A DNA stretch of 64,000 bases from CAVQJU01 sp963729215 (GCA_963729215.1 CAVSND010000022.1:25130-89129), one strand, 5' to 3'. Positions 26,186-35,426 are shown, counted from the first letter of the stretch. The notes: a model not told the origin generated them from the sequence alone. Numbers and translations are program-made.

Positions 26186-27187
26186 ATGTCAATGGTGAAT
26201 CTGCTCGCCGGCGATGTCGGCGGCACGAACACGCGGCTCGGGCTGTTCGAGAAGACGCCTTCCCGGCCGAGGCTGGTGGCCGCGCGCGAGTTCACGACGC
26301 TCGACTTCGCCGATCTCCCGTCGATGATCGCGGCGTTTCTCCGTGCCGAGTCGCTGACGGACGTCTCGATCGCGTCGGCGTGCGTTGGTGTGGCCGGGCC
26401 GGTGACGGGCGAGACCGCCAGCCTGACGAACATTCCGTGGCGGGTGGACGCGCGTGATGTCGCCCGCGCGTACGGGATGTCTCAGGTACGCCTGTTGAAC
26501 GATCTCGAGGCGATGGCCTACGCGGTGCCGGTGTTGGACGCGTCTGAAGTTCATGTGCTGCAGCAGGGTCAGCCCGCCGCGGGCACCGGCAACATCGCGG
26601 TCATTGCGGCTGGCACAGGCCTCGGGGAAGCGCTCCTGCATCACGTGGACGGACGGTACGTCGCCGTTGCGACGGAAGCGGGACATGCCGACTTCGCCGC
26701 GCGCACCGAGCGCGAGATCACCCTGCTGCGCCATCTCGTCGGACGCTATGGGCGCGCGCAGGTCGAAGATGTCGTGTCGGGGCGTGGCCTGCTCGACATC
26801 CATCGCGTCGCCCATACCGGAGATTCAGGCGAACCGATCGCCTGCGCGGCGGCGATCGATCTGGACGCGCCGGATGCGCCCGCGTTGATTTCAACGGCCG
26901 CGCTCGAACGCCGCTGCCCTCGCTGCGTCGAGACGCTGAACGTGCTCGTCGGGGCGTACGGCGCAGAGGCCGGAAACCTCGCGCTCCGCGCGATGGCAAC
27001 CGGCGGCGTATTCATCGGCGGCGGCATCGCGCCGAAAATCCTGTCCGCCCTCACGAACGGTTCCTTCATGAACGCGTTCCGGGCCAAAGCGCCGTTCGAG
27101 TCGATGCTGGGTGCCATGCCCGTCAAGGTGATCGTCAATTCCGGCGCGGGTCTGCTGGGCGCTGCGAATTTCTGTTCACATACCTGA
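26186..27187 (+). CDS. glk: Glucokinase
   Basis: About 333 residues of the E. coli-type glucokinase family (ROK-related ASKHA fold). Phosphate-binding GDVGGTNTRLG is at the N-terminus, RLLNDLEAMAYAVP carries the sugar-binding Asn-Asp, AAGTGLGEALL the second phosphate loop, and EAGHADFA the glucose-contacting Glu-His. GGGIAPKIL is the adenosine motif. It phosphorylates glucose with ATP at the start of glycolysis. The start was set at 26186 because the AAGGAG at 26170-26175 is too close to the ATG at 26177 and well placed (10 bp) for 26186. It is divergent from the BRCT-HTH-TPR gene. Confidence 0.9.
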   Translation: MSMVNLLAGDVGGTNTRLGLFEKTPSRPRLVAAREFTTLDFADLPSMIAAFLRAESLTDVSIASACVGVAGPVTGETASLTNIPWRVDARDVARAYGMSQVRLLNDLEAMAYAVPVLDASEVHVLQQGQPAAGTGNIAVIAAGTGLGEALLHHVDGRYVAVATEAGHADFAARTEREITLLRHLVGRYGRAQVEDVVSGRGLLDIHRVAHTGDSGEPIACAAAIDLDAPDAPALISTAALERRCPRCVETLNVLVGAYGAEAGNLALRAMATGGVFIGGGIAPKILSALTNGSFMNAFRAKAPFESMLGAMPVKVIVNSGAGLLGAANFCSHT

Positions 27188-27290
27188 CAGAGACGACAGA
27201 GAAAGAACACGAGCGACGATTGCACAGGAATAGCGTGCATGGAAGAGGTCCGCGAGTGCCTGCGCTGTTGTATTCTGGGAAACACCAACG

Positions 27291-27491
27291 ATGATCTGGT
27301 TCTTCGACAGGGACGGCGATCGCCTGCGCTACGAGATCAGTCACGATCGCAACTCGGGCTGCTATCGGCTCGTCGTCACGCGGCCCGACGGATCCGAGTC
27401 GGTCGAAGAACTCGATCAGCCCACCGACCTCATCGAACGTTCCGTCGAGCTGATGAACGACCTTCGTACCGAAGGCTGGCGCATCAACTGA
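27291..27491 (+). CDS. Small hypothetical protein
   Basis: 66 residues, no signal peptide. The pattern is a short beta-sheet domain (MIWFFDRDGDRLRYEISHDR; YRLVVTRPDGSESVEEL) followed by one helix (PTDLIERSVELMNDLRTEGW). It ends 1 bp before the GTG of the DUF3108 gene, so it is probably the first gene of a pair. I know similar small proteins only as uncharacterised entries in Acidobacteria-like genomes; no function is offered. Confidence 0.6.
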   Translation: MIWFFDRDGDRLRYEISHDRNSGCYRLVVTRPDGSESVEELDQPTDLIERSVELMNDLRTEGWRIN

Positions 27492-27492
27492 C

Positions 27493-28269
27493 GTGAGGCC
27501 CGCCGCGTTCCTGGCGCTCGGGCTCCTGGTCGTTGCGGCAAACGCCTCTCCGCGGGTCCAGACACCGGCACCAGCAGGACGCACCGAGCGCACGGTACCG
27601 TTTCGCACCGGCGAAACGCTGACGTACGACGTCTCGTGGTCCACGTTCCTCGTTGCCGGCACCGTCGTGACGACGGTCAAAGAGAAAAAACAGTCGTTCG
27701 ATTCGACGGCCTACTACATGGTCGCCGAGGCGCGGCCAACGGCGCTCTTGTCCTCGATCTACTCCCTGTACTACAAGCTGGACACGCTGCTCGACGCCTC
27801 CACCCTGCTGTCGCAGCGCGGCTCTCTGTATACCGAAGAAGGAAAGCGGCACTCCCTCAAGACGACCCTCTTCGATCGGAAGGCGCGGCGGGCCTTCTTC
27901 GAATACCAATCGACGACGACGGTCAAGGCGGACTTCCCCATCGCGGCATCCACGCAGGACGCGCTCTCGGCGATCTACGTCCTTCGGACGATTCCGCTCA
28001 ACGCCGGCGCGCATCTGACGATGCCGATCAGCGACGATGGCGTGAAATACACCATGACGATCGACGTCGTCGGTCAGGAGCGCGTCAAGACGCCGCTGGG
28101 GGAGACGTCCGGGTGGAAAGTCGTCCCGGTTGTCACCGACGAGAAGGGTGACGAAGTCGGTTCGAATATGGCGATCTGGATCTCGAACGACGCACGACGG
28201 TATCCGCTGAAGATGCAGGCCGAGATGCCGCTTGGTACGTTCGTGCTGTCGCTTCGCGACGCTCGCTGA
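27493..28269 (+). CDS. Secreted DUF3108 domain protein
   Basis: 258 residues from GTG, with a signal peptide (AAFLALGLLVVAANAS). The mature part matches DUF3108: it begins FRTGETLTYDVSWSTFLVAG, continues YKLDTLLDASTLLSQR and KRHSLKTTLFDRKARRAFFE, and ends with the paired beta strands around WISNDARRYPLKMQAEMPLG. DUF3108 proteins are periplasmic beta-barrel-like proteins related in fold to lipoprotein carriers; function unknown. Translation is likely coupled to the small upstream gene. A palindromic repeat follows the stop by 3 bp. Confidence 0.83.
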   Translation: MRPAAFLALGLLVVAANASPRVQTPAPAGRTERTVPFRTGETLTYDVSWSTFLVAGTVVTTVKEKKQSFDSTAYYMVAEARPTALLSSIYSLYYKLDTLLDASTLLSQRGSLYTEEGKRHSLKTTLFDRKARRAFFEYQSTTTVKADFPIAASTQDALSAIYVLRTIPLNAGAHLTMPISDDGVKYTMTIDVVGQERVKTPLGETSGWKVVPVVTDEKGDEVGSNMAIWISNDARRYPLKMQAEMPLGTFVLSLRDAR

Positions 28270-28272
28270 ACA

Positions 28273-28298
28273 CGTCCGCCTAAAGGCGGACGCTACGG
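28273..28298. repeat. Dispersed palindromic repeat, copy 2
   Basis: Differs from the copy at 5319-5344 by one base in the loop (CCTAAAGG for CCTGAAGG). It sits between the convergent DUF3108 and egtD genes. The stem plus position suggest termination, but there is no T-tract, so a Rho-independent terminator is uncertain. Confidence 0.75.
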
Positions 28299-28323
28299 AT
28301 ACTCGTCGCGCGTGTCGGTCGCT

Positions 28324-29307
28324 TCAGGCGGCTTCGGCGAGGGTCAGCGCAAATCCGTCTACGCGGTCGCTCCACTGCTTGAGCAGACGGAAGCCTGCCC
28401 GTTCCAGGTTGAGGACGATTTCCTCGGGGAGGTACTTATACGAGCTCTCCGTCCAGATCGTCTCGCCTTCCGCGAAGACGAACTCGCCTTCACCTCCGGC
28501 CTCGGCGCCGGCGGCCGCAATGCGCACGCGCTGCGGGATGCGGCTCACCAGGTGCATTTCCACGCGGGACGGTCCGGGCTCCCACACGGCGCGATGGACG
28601 AACTGGTCCACGTCGAAGTCTCCGCCAAGCTCGCGGTTGATTCTGACGAGCAGGTTGCGGTTGAACGCGGCGGTGACGCCGAGCGGATCGTCGTACGCCA
28701 GCAGCAGATCGCGCTCCGGCTTCACGAGGTCGGCGCCAATCAACAAGGCATCGCCGCGCCGCAGGCTGGCGCGAATCCCTCGCAGAAATGCCTCGGCGCC
28801 AGGGCGATCGAAGTTCCCGATATTCGATCCCAGAAACAGCGCGAGCGCGCGGCCGGCCGCGGTGTCGCCGGCGGCCTGCACGAGGCCCGCTTCATACGTC
28901 GCCTCGTACGTGGCGATGTGGACGTTCGGAAGGGGGGCAAGTGTCCGCGCGGCCAGGCCCAGCGCGCTCGGAGAAATGTCCACGAGGCGCAGGTCGAGGC
29001 GATCGACGTCTCGTCGCCCGCTTTCCACGAGGGTCGCGAGCTTGGCGCCGCTTCCTGGCCCGAGCTCGATGATGGTGGTCAAGCCGGGCAGCCTTCCGAG
29101 GATCGCACGCCCGTGCTCGGCGAGCAGCCGCGTCTCGGCGCGGGTCACGCCGTACCACGGCAGCGCACAGATGGCGTCGAACAGCGCGGACCCGAGCTCG
29201 TCGTAGAAATACCGCGACGGCAGCTGACGCGGAGCGAGCGACAGGTAGTAGTGGACATCGGCCGCAAACTGGGCCGACGGGGCGGCAGTCGTGGTTCGCG
29301 TGATCAT
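28324..29307 (-). CDS. egtD: L-histidine N-alpha-methyltransferase
   Basis: About 327 residues. Trimethylates histidine to hercynine with SAM, the first committed step of ergothioneine synthesis. Visible are the EgtD-type N-terminus (SRYFYDELGSALFDAICALP), the motif YGVTRAETRLL, SAM-binding IELGPGSGAK, FLGSNIGNFDR, and the histidine/SAM-site DPLGVTAAFNRNLL with YDD before it. The ATG at 29307 overlaps the egtB stop (ATGA), so translation is coupled; a GTG three codons upstream is the alternative. The order egtB-egtD is the usual two-gene form outside actinobacteria. Confidence 0.92.
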   Translation of the reverse strand: MITRTTTAAPSAQFAADVHYYLSLAPRQLPSRYFYDELGSALFDAICALPWYGVTRAETRLLAEHGRAILGRLPGLTTIIELGPGSGAKLATLVESGRRDVDRLDLRLVDISPSALGLAARTLAPLPNVHIATYEATYEAGLVQAAGDTAAGRALALFLGSNIGNFDRPGAEAFLRGIRASLRRGDALLIGADLVKPERDLLLAYDDPLGVTAAFNRNLLVRINRELGGDFDVDQFVHRAVWEPGPSRVEMHLVSRIPQRVRIAAAGAEAGGEGEFVFAEGETIWTESSYKYLPEEIVLNLERAGFRLLKQWSDRVDGFALTLAEAA

Positions 29308-30614
29308 CGGACGCACCTGAATGACGCGTAGACGTACGGATACCGCGCGCGGAACCAGTTGCGGAATGTCGGCCGCAGCAGCTCACGAGCGGTGGCGGGC
29401 GAGGCGCCCTTCATCACGAAATGGTCGCCGTCGAAAAAATCCGCGGAATACTCGGGGTAGGACGCCATCGCGTGGAAACCCGGAAACGGTGCGAACGGGG
29501 TGCTCGTCCACTCCCACCCGTTGCCGGCCAGATCCTCGACGCCCCACGCACTTGCGCCGGCAGGATGGCTCCCCGCGGGCTCCGGATCCCAGCTCGAGAA
29601 GTCGAAGACCCCATGCGAGGCGTCCGGCGCGGCTTCGCCCCACGGATATTGAGGTTGGGGCGACGAGTCTTCCGTTCCAAACGCGGCCCGCTGATACTCG
29701 GCCTCGGTCGGGAGACGCCCGCCGTGCCATCGGGCGTACGCCGCCGCCTCGGCGTGGCTGACATACACGGGCCACGCCATCGGCAGCGGGACGAGATCGA
29801 ACATGCCGCGCCAGAACCAGCCGCGGTCGGACTTCTCCCAGAACAACGGGTGCTCGACGTGTTCGGTCTGCACCCAGCGCCAGTCCTCGGGCCGCCACCA
29901 TCGCTCGTCGCGGTATCCGCCGGCGTCCACGAACTCGGCGAACCGCGCGTTCGTCACGTTGTGCCGTTCGATCGCAAACGCAGGCACCTCGCTCGTGCAG
30001 TTCGGAAACTCGTTGTCCCATCCAAACGGCACAGCCGAGCGATCGACGCCAAGCACGGCGCGTCCAGCCGGAACCGCGATGAGCTCTTCCCGCGGCGCGT
30101 CGCCCTCCACCCGCGGCGCGTAGGCTGCCGGCGAGCGCTTTTCGTCGAACGGCAGGCGATGCCACATGTACAGCAGCGTCTCCTGGTGCATGGCTTCGTG
30201 CTCGAGGATGCTGAACACGGCCTCGGCGCGGTCGAGAAGCGGATCGCCCGGCCGTTCGAGGTCTTCACGCGTGAGCGCGTCAATCACCCGGGCGTCAGCC
30301 TCGTCCGCGAATTGACGCACCGCCTCGCGCGCCGGCCACGCCGCGCTCGCACCACCGGACTGGGATTCGTGGGGATCGATGCCGCGCGCGAACAGAGTCT
30401 CGAGACCAGGGTCGATGCTCTCGCCGCCGAGACCCTTCTTCACGAGCGTGTTGAAGCTGAACCCCGGCAGATGGCCCTCGTAGAAGACGATGGGGTGTCG
30501 AAGCGCGATGGGCCGGCTGTAGTACACCTGCTCCGGCAGCATGTCGAACAGCTGGCGGGAACGGGCGCGATTGCGCCGGTACCACGAGATGGCGGCCGCA
30601 CGGTCAAAAGCCAT
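29304..30614 (-). CDS. egtB: Ergothioneine biosynthesis protein EgtB (iron-dependent sulfoxide synthase)
   Basis: 436 residues from the ATG at 30614 (MAFDRAAAISWYRRNR). Joins hercynine to a thiol (gamma-glutamylcysteine or cysteine) with O2. N-terminal DinB-like domain with the iron ligands in EHEAMHQETLLYMWHRLP; C-terminal formylglycine-generating-enzyme-like domain (PAGRAVLGVD; FDNEF-like GWDNEFP; GGRLPTEAEYQRAAF; GNGWEWTSTPFAPFPGF; RNWFRARYPYVYASFR). No egtC or egtE lies nearby, as is common where a cysteine-using EgtB is present. Upstream in-frame codons past 30614 overlap thiS and were rejected. Heads the egtBD operon, divergent from thiSG by 73 bp. Confidence 0.92.
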   Translation of the reverse strand: MAFDRAAAISWYRRNRARSRQLFDMLPEQVYYSRPIALRHPIVFYEGHLPGFSFNTLVKKGLGGESIDPGLETLFARGIDPHESQSGGASAAWPAREAVRQFADEADARVIDALTREDLERPGDPLLDRAEAVFSILEHEAMHQETLLYMWHRLPFDEKRSPAAYAPRVEGDAPREELIAVPAGRAVLGVDRSAVPFGWDNEFPNCTSEVPAFAIERHNVTNARFAEFVDAGGYRDERWWRPEDWRWVQTEHVEHPLFWEKSDRGWFWRGMFDLVPLPMAWPVYVSHAEAAAYARWHGGRLPTEAEYQRAAFGTEDSSPQPQYPWGEAAPDASHGVFDFSSWDPEPAGSHPAGASAWGVEDLAGNGWEWTSTPFAPFPGFHAMASYPEYSADFFDGDHFVMKGASPATARELLRPTFRNWFRARYPYVYASFRCVR

Positions 30615-30687
30615 CCCTTGATCCTTATACGAAACAAGTCCCGATGTGTAGTTGTGAGATAAGATCCCCTTCGGACGGTTCAGCTCG

Positions 30688-30888
30688 GTGACGATTACCC
30701 TGAACGGCGATCCCTTCGACCTTTCCGGTCCGCTCACGGTGAGCCAGTTGCTGGTCGCGCTTGACATCGACGCACGGCGCGTCGCCGTCGAACACAACCT
30801 GGTCGTGCTCAAACGGACGGCGTTCGACGCGGCGATCGTGCGCGAAGGCGACCAGGTCGAGATCGTCAACTTCGTGGGCGGCGGGTAG
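30688..30888 (+). CDS. thiS: Thiamine biosynthesis sulfur carrier ThiS
   Basis: 66 residues from GTG, ubiquitin-like beta-grasp protein ending in the essential Gly-Gly (VNFVGGG). The core MTITLNGDPFDLSGPLTVSQ and RVAVEHNLVVLKR match ThiS. Its C-terminal thiocarboxylate donates sulfur to ThiG for thiazole formation. It is followed by thiG 13 bp later. The 73-bp upstream gap is too short for a TPP riboswitch and I see none; the adenylating partner ThiF is not in the window. Confidence 0.9.
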   Translation: MTITLNGDPFDLSGPLTVSQLLVALDIDARRVAVEHNLVVLKRTAFDAAIVREGDQVEIVNFVGGG

Positions 30889-30901
30889 ACCTCCCGTAAA
30901 T

Positions 30902-31702
30902 ATGGACACATTCTCGATCGCCGGTAAGACGTTCGCGTCACGCCTCATCATCGGCACTGGAAAATACCCGTCGCACCCCGTGATGGTGAAGGCGCATGAG
31001 GCGTCCGGCGCCGACATGGTCACGGTCGCCGTCCGGCGCGTCAATATCTCGCTGCCGCGGGGGGGCGGGGCCCCGCGCGGTTCTAAAGAAGAGAGCCTGC
31101 TCGACTACATCGACACGTCGAAATACTTCATCCTCCCCAACACCGCCGGCTGCTACACCGCCGACGATGCCGTGCGGACGGCGCGGCTGGGGCGCGAGGC
31201 GGGGTTGTCGCACTGGGTCAAGCTCGAGGTCATCGGCGACGAGCGGACGCTGTTTCCGGATAACGAGGCGCTGATCGAGGCGACGCGCGTGCTGGTGCGC
31301 GAGGGGTTCGTCGTGCTGCCGTATACGAGCGACGATCCGGTCGTCTGCCGCAAGCTCGAGGACGCGGGCGCGGCGGCCGTGATGCCGCTTGGCGCGCCGA
31401 TCGGTTCGGGACTCGGCATCCAGAACCCCAACAACATCCGGATCATCCGCGAGTTCTCGCGCGTGCCCGTCATCGTCGATGCCGGCGTCGGCACGGCGTC
31501 GGATGCGGCGTTCGCCATGGAGCTCGGCGCCGACGGCGTCCTGATGAACACGGCGATCGCCGGCGCGCAGGATCCGGCGGCGATGGCCGAAGCCATGAAG
31601 TTCGCCGTTCGTGCCGGCCGGCTCGCTCACCTGGCGGGCCGTATTCCGCGAAAGTTGTACGCGACAGCGAGCAGCCCGATCGAAGGACTGGTCGGACGCT
31701 GA
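30902..31702 (+). CDS. thiG: Thiazole synthase
   Basis: 266 residues, TIM-barrel. Builds the thiazole phosphate of thiamine from deoxyxylulose-5-phosphate, a glycine-derived imine and ThiS thiocarboxylate. Typical segments are SRLIIGTGKYPSHPVMVKAH, AVRRVNIS, LPNTAGCYTADDAVRTARL, and WVKLEVIGDERTLFPDN with the Schiff-base Lys in VKLEV. VLPYTSDDPVVCRKLEDAG and VIVDAGVGTASDAAFAMELG follow. The start was placed at 30902, giving normal length. A GGGGCG-rich stretch (GGGAPRG) is slightly longer than usual. Forms an operon with thiS. Confidence 0.92.
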   Translation: MDTFSIAGKTFASRLIIGTGKYPSHPVMVKAHEASGADMVTVAVRRVNISLPRGGGAPRGSKEESLLDYIDTSKYFILPNTAGCYTADDAVRTARLGREAGLSHWVKLEVIGDERTLFPDNEALIEATRVLVREGFVVLPYTSDDPVVCRKLEDAGAAAVMPLGAPIGSGLGIQNPNNIRIIREFSRVPVIVDAGVGTASDAAFAMELGADGVLMNTAIAGAQDPAAMAEAMKFAVRAGRLAHLAGRIPRKLYATASSPIEGLVGR

Positions 31703-31706
31703 GCGC

Positions 31707-32369
31707 ATGCCCAAGAGCCCGGATGATCTGGAAGGCCTCAAGGCGGAGCGGGCGGCCGCCGACCGCGCGTACAACGACGCGCTGACACGCCTCGACGCGG
31801 CAATCCAGGCCTTTCCGCAGCAATTCCCAGCGAGCCCTCCGGGTCCCGACGTCCAGCAACTCCCATCGCTCAACACGCGCTGGAAGCTCACGGCGCCGGC
31901 GCCCGAACCGGGTATCCGCGGCCGCTTTGCTGCCGCCGTCCGCCGTATCGTCGCGCCGCTCTTCGAACAGCAGGAGGCGTTCAACGGCGCGCTCGTCGAT
32001 CATCTCAATCGCAACGCACCGGTTCAACAGGCGAGCGGTGACGCGATCGAGGCCGGGCTGACCGTCCTGCGCGAGCACATCGCGGACCTGGCCCGCTTTC
32101 AAACGCTGCTGATCGTTTTCCTGCAGCAGATCACGCCGTACGTGGACACGCGCGATCGCGACGTCGCCGGATTGCTCCGCGGCCTCTCCGGTGGAATCGA
32201 CGCTGTGTCGAATGAGCTGCTCAAGCGGTCGGAGGCGCTGCTGGCGCGCGACCATCAGCACGAGCGCCGGCTCTCCGACATGCAGACGGAGCTCCAGGAC
32301 ATTCGCGCGCGGCTCGCGGAGCTGCAGGACCGCGTCGCGCCTGAACGATCGGCCTCGCCGCCGCGCTGA
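31707..32369 (+). CDS. Coiled-coil hypothetical protein at the start of the polysaccharide locus
   Basis: 220 residues without signal or membrane segment. Helical start (LEGLKAERAAADRAYNDALT), a proline-rich hinge (FPASPPGPDVQQLP) and long C-terminal helices with heptad-like spacing (HQHERRLSDMQTELQDIRAR, then LAELQDRV). Proteins with this N-terminal pattern occur as the first part of methyltransferases or glycosyltransferases in surface-polysaccharide loci. Here the catalytic part is missing, so it may be a scaffold or ruler. It begins 4 bp after the thiG stop but probably belongs functionally with the downstream O-antigen genes. Confidence 0.6.
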   Translation: MPKSPDDLEGLKAERAAADRAYNDALTRLDAAIQAFPQQFPASPPGPDVQQLPSLNTRWKLTAPAPEPGIRGRFAAAVRRIVAPLFEQQEAFNGALVDHLNRNAPVQQASGDAIEAGLTVLREHIADLARFQTLLIVFLQQITPYVDTRDRDVAGLLRGLSGGIDAVSNELLKRSEALLARDHQHERRLSDMQTELQDIRARLAELQDRVAPERSASPPR

Positions 32370-32393
32370 GGCAATCGTTTCAGAGATGGTGAC

Positions 32394-34262
32394 ATGACAA
32401 CGCGTTGGCAGTTCGGCCAACCGTGGGCCCGATTGGCCGCCGGTCTCATCCCGGCGTTCGTGCTGGCCGTCCTTCTCACAAACGGATCCGTATCCATGGC
32501 GATCCGTGTGGAAGCCGCGCTGGTACTCATCGTCACACTCATACGCCCGGCAATCGGGCTCATGATCGTCGCCTTCCTCGCACCGCTTGGCGATATCGTC
32601 GTGCCGATCTTCGGCGGCCCGCCGTTGAGGCACGCCGAGACACTGACCGTCGCTTTTCTCGCCGGCTGGTTGTTGTTTCGCACCGACCATGATGAGTCGC
32701 CGCGTGGCATTGCCGGCGACGCTGACCAGCGCCATGTGGGTATTCGGGGGCGTCCTGATCGCATCGGTTGCGTCGACGGCCCTGCAGCTTTACCGGGAAA
32801 ACCCCGCGGCCCTGCGGAGTACGTATCGCGACGCTGACCCAGTCGTACCTGCTGAACGCTGATGATCCGATCGGCTTTCACACGGCCGGACGACTCCTCG
32901 AGGGACTCGGACTGATGGTCGCCGCGGCGGAGATCGGCCAGCGCAACGTGCGCGATCGACTCTCGCTGCTTGCGTGCCTCGTCGCATCCGGCGTCGTGGC
33001 GAGCATCGCGAGCGGCCTGCTGGCGATCGGCGTTGCGCCTGCCCATATGCTGGCACGCCAAGCGGCAAACGGTCTCGCGCGTTACTCGGCCGTCACCGGT
33101 GATGTGAACGCGGCTGCCTCCTCGTATCTGCTGCTTGTTTTCGCCGCCGTCGGTGTCGCGACCGTCGCGCGGCGCAACGCGCCAGGCGTGGCTGCTGGCG
33201 GCCGCGATGATGTTCGCCGCGGTCGCGCTCACGGGCTCGGGTTCCGCGCTGATTGCGAGCACCACTGTGGTCGTCGTTCTCGTGCTGCGTAGGGCATCTG
33301 CGGCAGCGCGACACTGGAAGATTGTGGGCGCTATAGTGCTCGCGCTGATGGTCGGTAGCGCGGTCGCATTTGTCCGCAGCGCGCGCTCGGTGGCCAGCCT
33401 CGAAATGCGCGTCGGTTTCACCCAGACGAGCCTGCGGTTGATCGAGGGACAACCAGTCTTCGGCATCGGGGCCGGACGCTACTATCCACTGTCGAAGCTG
33501 ACCCTGCCGCCGTGGCTCAGCCTGGTCTATGGCCGCGAAAACGCGCACGACTACTACCTGCAGATCGCCGCGGAACTGGGTGTCGTTGGTTTAGTGGCCT
33601 TCCTGTGGGTCCTCGGAGCAGCCCTGACTCCTCAGCTGAAACGTGTCTGGCGAGGGGAGGCCAACGGCGTGATGGCGGGATGTCTCGCTGGGACGCTCGC
33701 GTACCTGGTGACGGCCCTGGCTGGTCATCCGTTTCTGGTACCAGAAACTGCGATTCCGTTCTGGGTTGTCCTCGGCCTTGCGATACATCTGGCTGGTGCC
33801 CCCGCGCGATCGGAATGGTCTGATCGGGTGGCGATCGGGCTGGCGTGCGTTCTCTTGTTGACCGCGCCCTTCCGCGGAGTGGTGCCCGTCAGACTGGTTC
33901 CCGGGGACTACGGTTTCGGTCCCTGGCAGACCGACCCTTCCGGGCGACCGTTTCGTGAAGCCGACCCGGCCGCCAGCCTTTTCGTGGGGCCTGCGGTCAC
34001 CTCAGTAGAAATCCCGATGCGTCTGAGCGGCGACCGCTCGAGCCGTTCCGCGCTCCTCGCCGTTATCGTGCCCGGATTCAGCCGAACAGAAAGACAGGTC
34101 GGCACCGACTGGACGACGCAGGTTGTTCCGCTGCCTGGTGCTGAGGTCCTTGAACCGAGTCAGCGGATCAATCTCGCAATCGCAGTGGCGGGTGACCCCG
34201 CTCAGGCGCAAGGTTTCAGCCACGTGGAGATCGGACAAGTCAGGGTCGTCGCAGCGAAATAG
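32394..34262 (+). CDS. O-antigen ligase-like membrane protein, three frameshifts
   Basis: About 620 residues if repaired. Hydrophobic segments alternate through three reading frames: first about 100 residues (LAAGLIPAFVLAVLLTNG and on), then MWVFGGVLIASVASTALQLY, then LSLLACLVASGVVASIASGL, then a long intact part. The Wzy_C/ligase signature is GIGAGRYYPLSKL followed by ENAHDYYLQIAAELGVVGLV, whose His is typical of the catalytic periplasmic loop. A C-terminal about 110-residue soluble part (PVRLVPGDYGFGPWQ onward) is beta-rich and probably periplasmic. It would polymerise or transfer lipid-linked glycans. Breaks lie near 32690, 32770-32860 and 33170-33200; either indels or real decay. Confidence 0.75.
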
Positions 34263-34304
34263 CGGCGCCCCGGCAGACCGACGCGCTCCCCGCCGTTTGC
34301 GTAT

Positions 34305-35426
34305 TCACGCGGGAGTACGCAGTTGCGCGACTTCACGATACACGTCTCGTGTCTGGCGTGCCGTTCGCTGCCAGGTGAACGAGGCGGCGCGGGTAAGACC
34401 CGAGCGGCGTAAGGCCACCGCGTGCAGCTCGGATGTCAGCACGCTCACGGCGGCGTCGTACCAGCCACGGACGTTGTCCGGAGCCACAAGCAGCCCGGCG
34501 TCGCCGACCACTTCCGGAATAGATGAGGCCATGGATGCGATCACGGGTGTTCCGCACGCCATGGCTTCGAGCGGCGGCAGACCAAAGCCTTCATAGAGCG
34601 AGGGATAGACAAACACATCTGCCTGATGCATCAGGGCGACGACGGCCCGGTCGTCGGCGGCCGGAAGAAAGCGGATGCCATCCGCCACGCCAAGCGTCTT
34701 CGCGTGCTCGAGAATGTCTGCGCCAGCCCCGCGGTCTGCACCTGCCAACACCAATGACGTGTCCCTGAGGGAGTCCTGGCGCGACCGGAACATCGCCAGC
34801 ACGTCGACGAGGATGCGAAGGTTCCTGCGGGTATGGAGATCGCCGACGTGCAGCATGGTCGGCGAGCGATGGCGTTCTTGTGCGCCTCGCGCATCGGCCA
34901 TCGGCGCGAACGGTTCGCCGACACCGAGCGGAATCACCCGAATGCGTTCGGGTGCAATTCCATACGCAGCCTCGATCTCCCTCCGCGAGGACTCAGAATC
35001 GGTGATCACCAGATCGGCGGCCTGCGCACTCCGCCGGTAAAACCAGCGACGCACAGGATCGATTCGATACGGGTACCACTCCGGGTGCCGCGCGTAGCTG
35101 ACGTCGTGGATCGTCACGACAAGCGGATGCGCGCCCCAGAGGGGAGCCGTGTAGGCCGGCGCATGAAAGACGTCCAGGCCTGTTCGGCGAATTGCGCGCG
35201 GCAGTCCGTCGATCGACCATCCGAAGTTCGACGGAAGCGAGCGCCCCATCGGAACGCCGGTCACACCGGCCGGGAGCGCGTCGCCCGAGCTGGCGCCGAT
35301 CGCCAAGAGCTGCATCTCCGGGTCGATGGCGACAAGCGCGGTCGTCAGTTCCCTTACGTAGCGCCGAACGCCGCCCGCGGGTGAGCTGAAGCCGCGACCG
35401 TCGAGACCCACGCGAAGCGGAGGCAC
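34305..35426 (-). CDS. Glycosyltransferase family 4 (GT-B)
   Basis: 373 residues. The N-terminal acceptor domain begins RVGLDGRGFSSPAGGVRRYV, and VFHAPAYTAPLWGAHPLVVT with HDVSYARHPEW follows. The C-terminal donor domain has HVGDLHTRRNLRILVD, the nucleotide-sugar-binding FVYPSLYEGFGLPPLEAMAC with the EX7E motif (EGFGLPPLE), and SSIPEVVGDAGLLV. It transfers a hexose from a nucleotide sugar to a growing glycan at the cytoplasmic face of the membrane. It is the only gene of the 32-48 kb block on the minus strand, inserted between the ligase and the epimerase. Linkage and sugar unknown. Confidence 0.88.
   Translation of the reverse strand: MPPLRVGLDGRGFSSPAGGVRRYVRELTTALVAIDPEMQLLAIGASSGDALPAGVTGVPMGRSLPSNFGWSIDGLPRAIRRTGLDVFHAPAYTAPLWGAHPLVVTIHDVSYARHPEWYPYRIDPVRRWFYRRSAQAADLVITDSESSRREIEAAYGIAPERIRVIPLGVGEPFAPMADARGAQERHRSPTMLHVGDLHTRRNLRILVDVLAMFRSRQDSLRDTSLVLAGADRGAGADILEHAKTLGVADGIRFLPAADDRAVVALMHQADVFVYPSLYEGFGLPPLEAMACGTPVIASMASSIPEVVGDAGLLVAPDNVRGWYDAAVSVLTSELHAVALRRSGLTRAASFTWQRTARQTRDVYREVAQLRTPA

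Noticed and set aside
30614..30688. TPP riboswitch before thiS
   Set aside because: The gap is 73 bp, shorter than the aptamer needs, and the conserved CUGAGA-type element is not visible.
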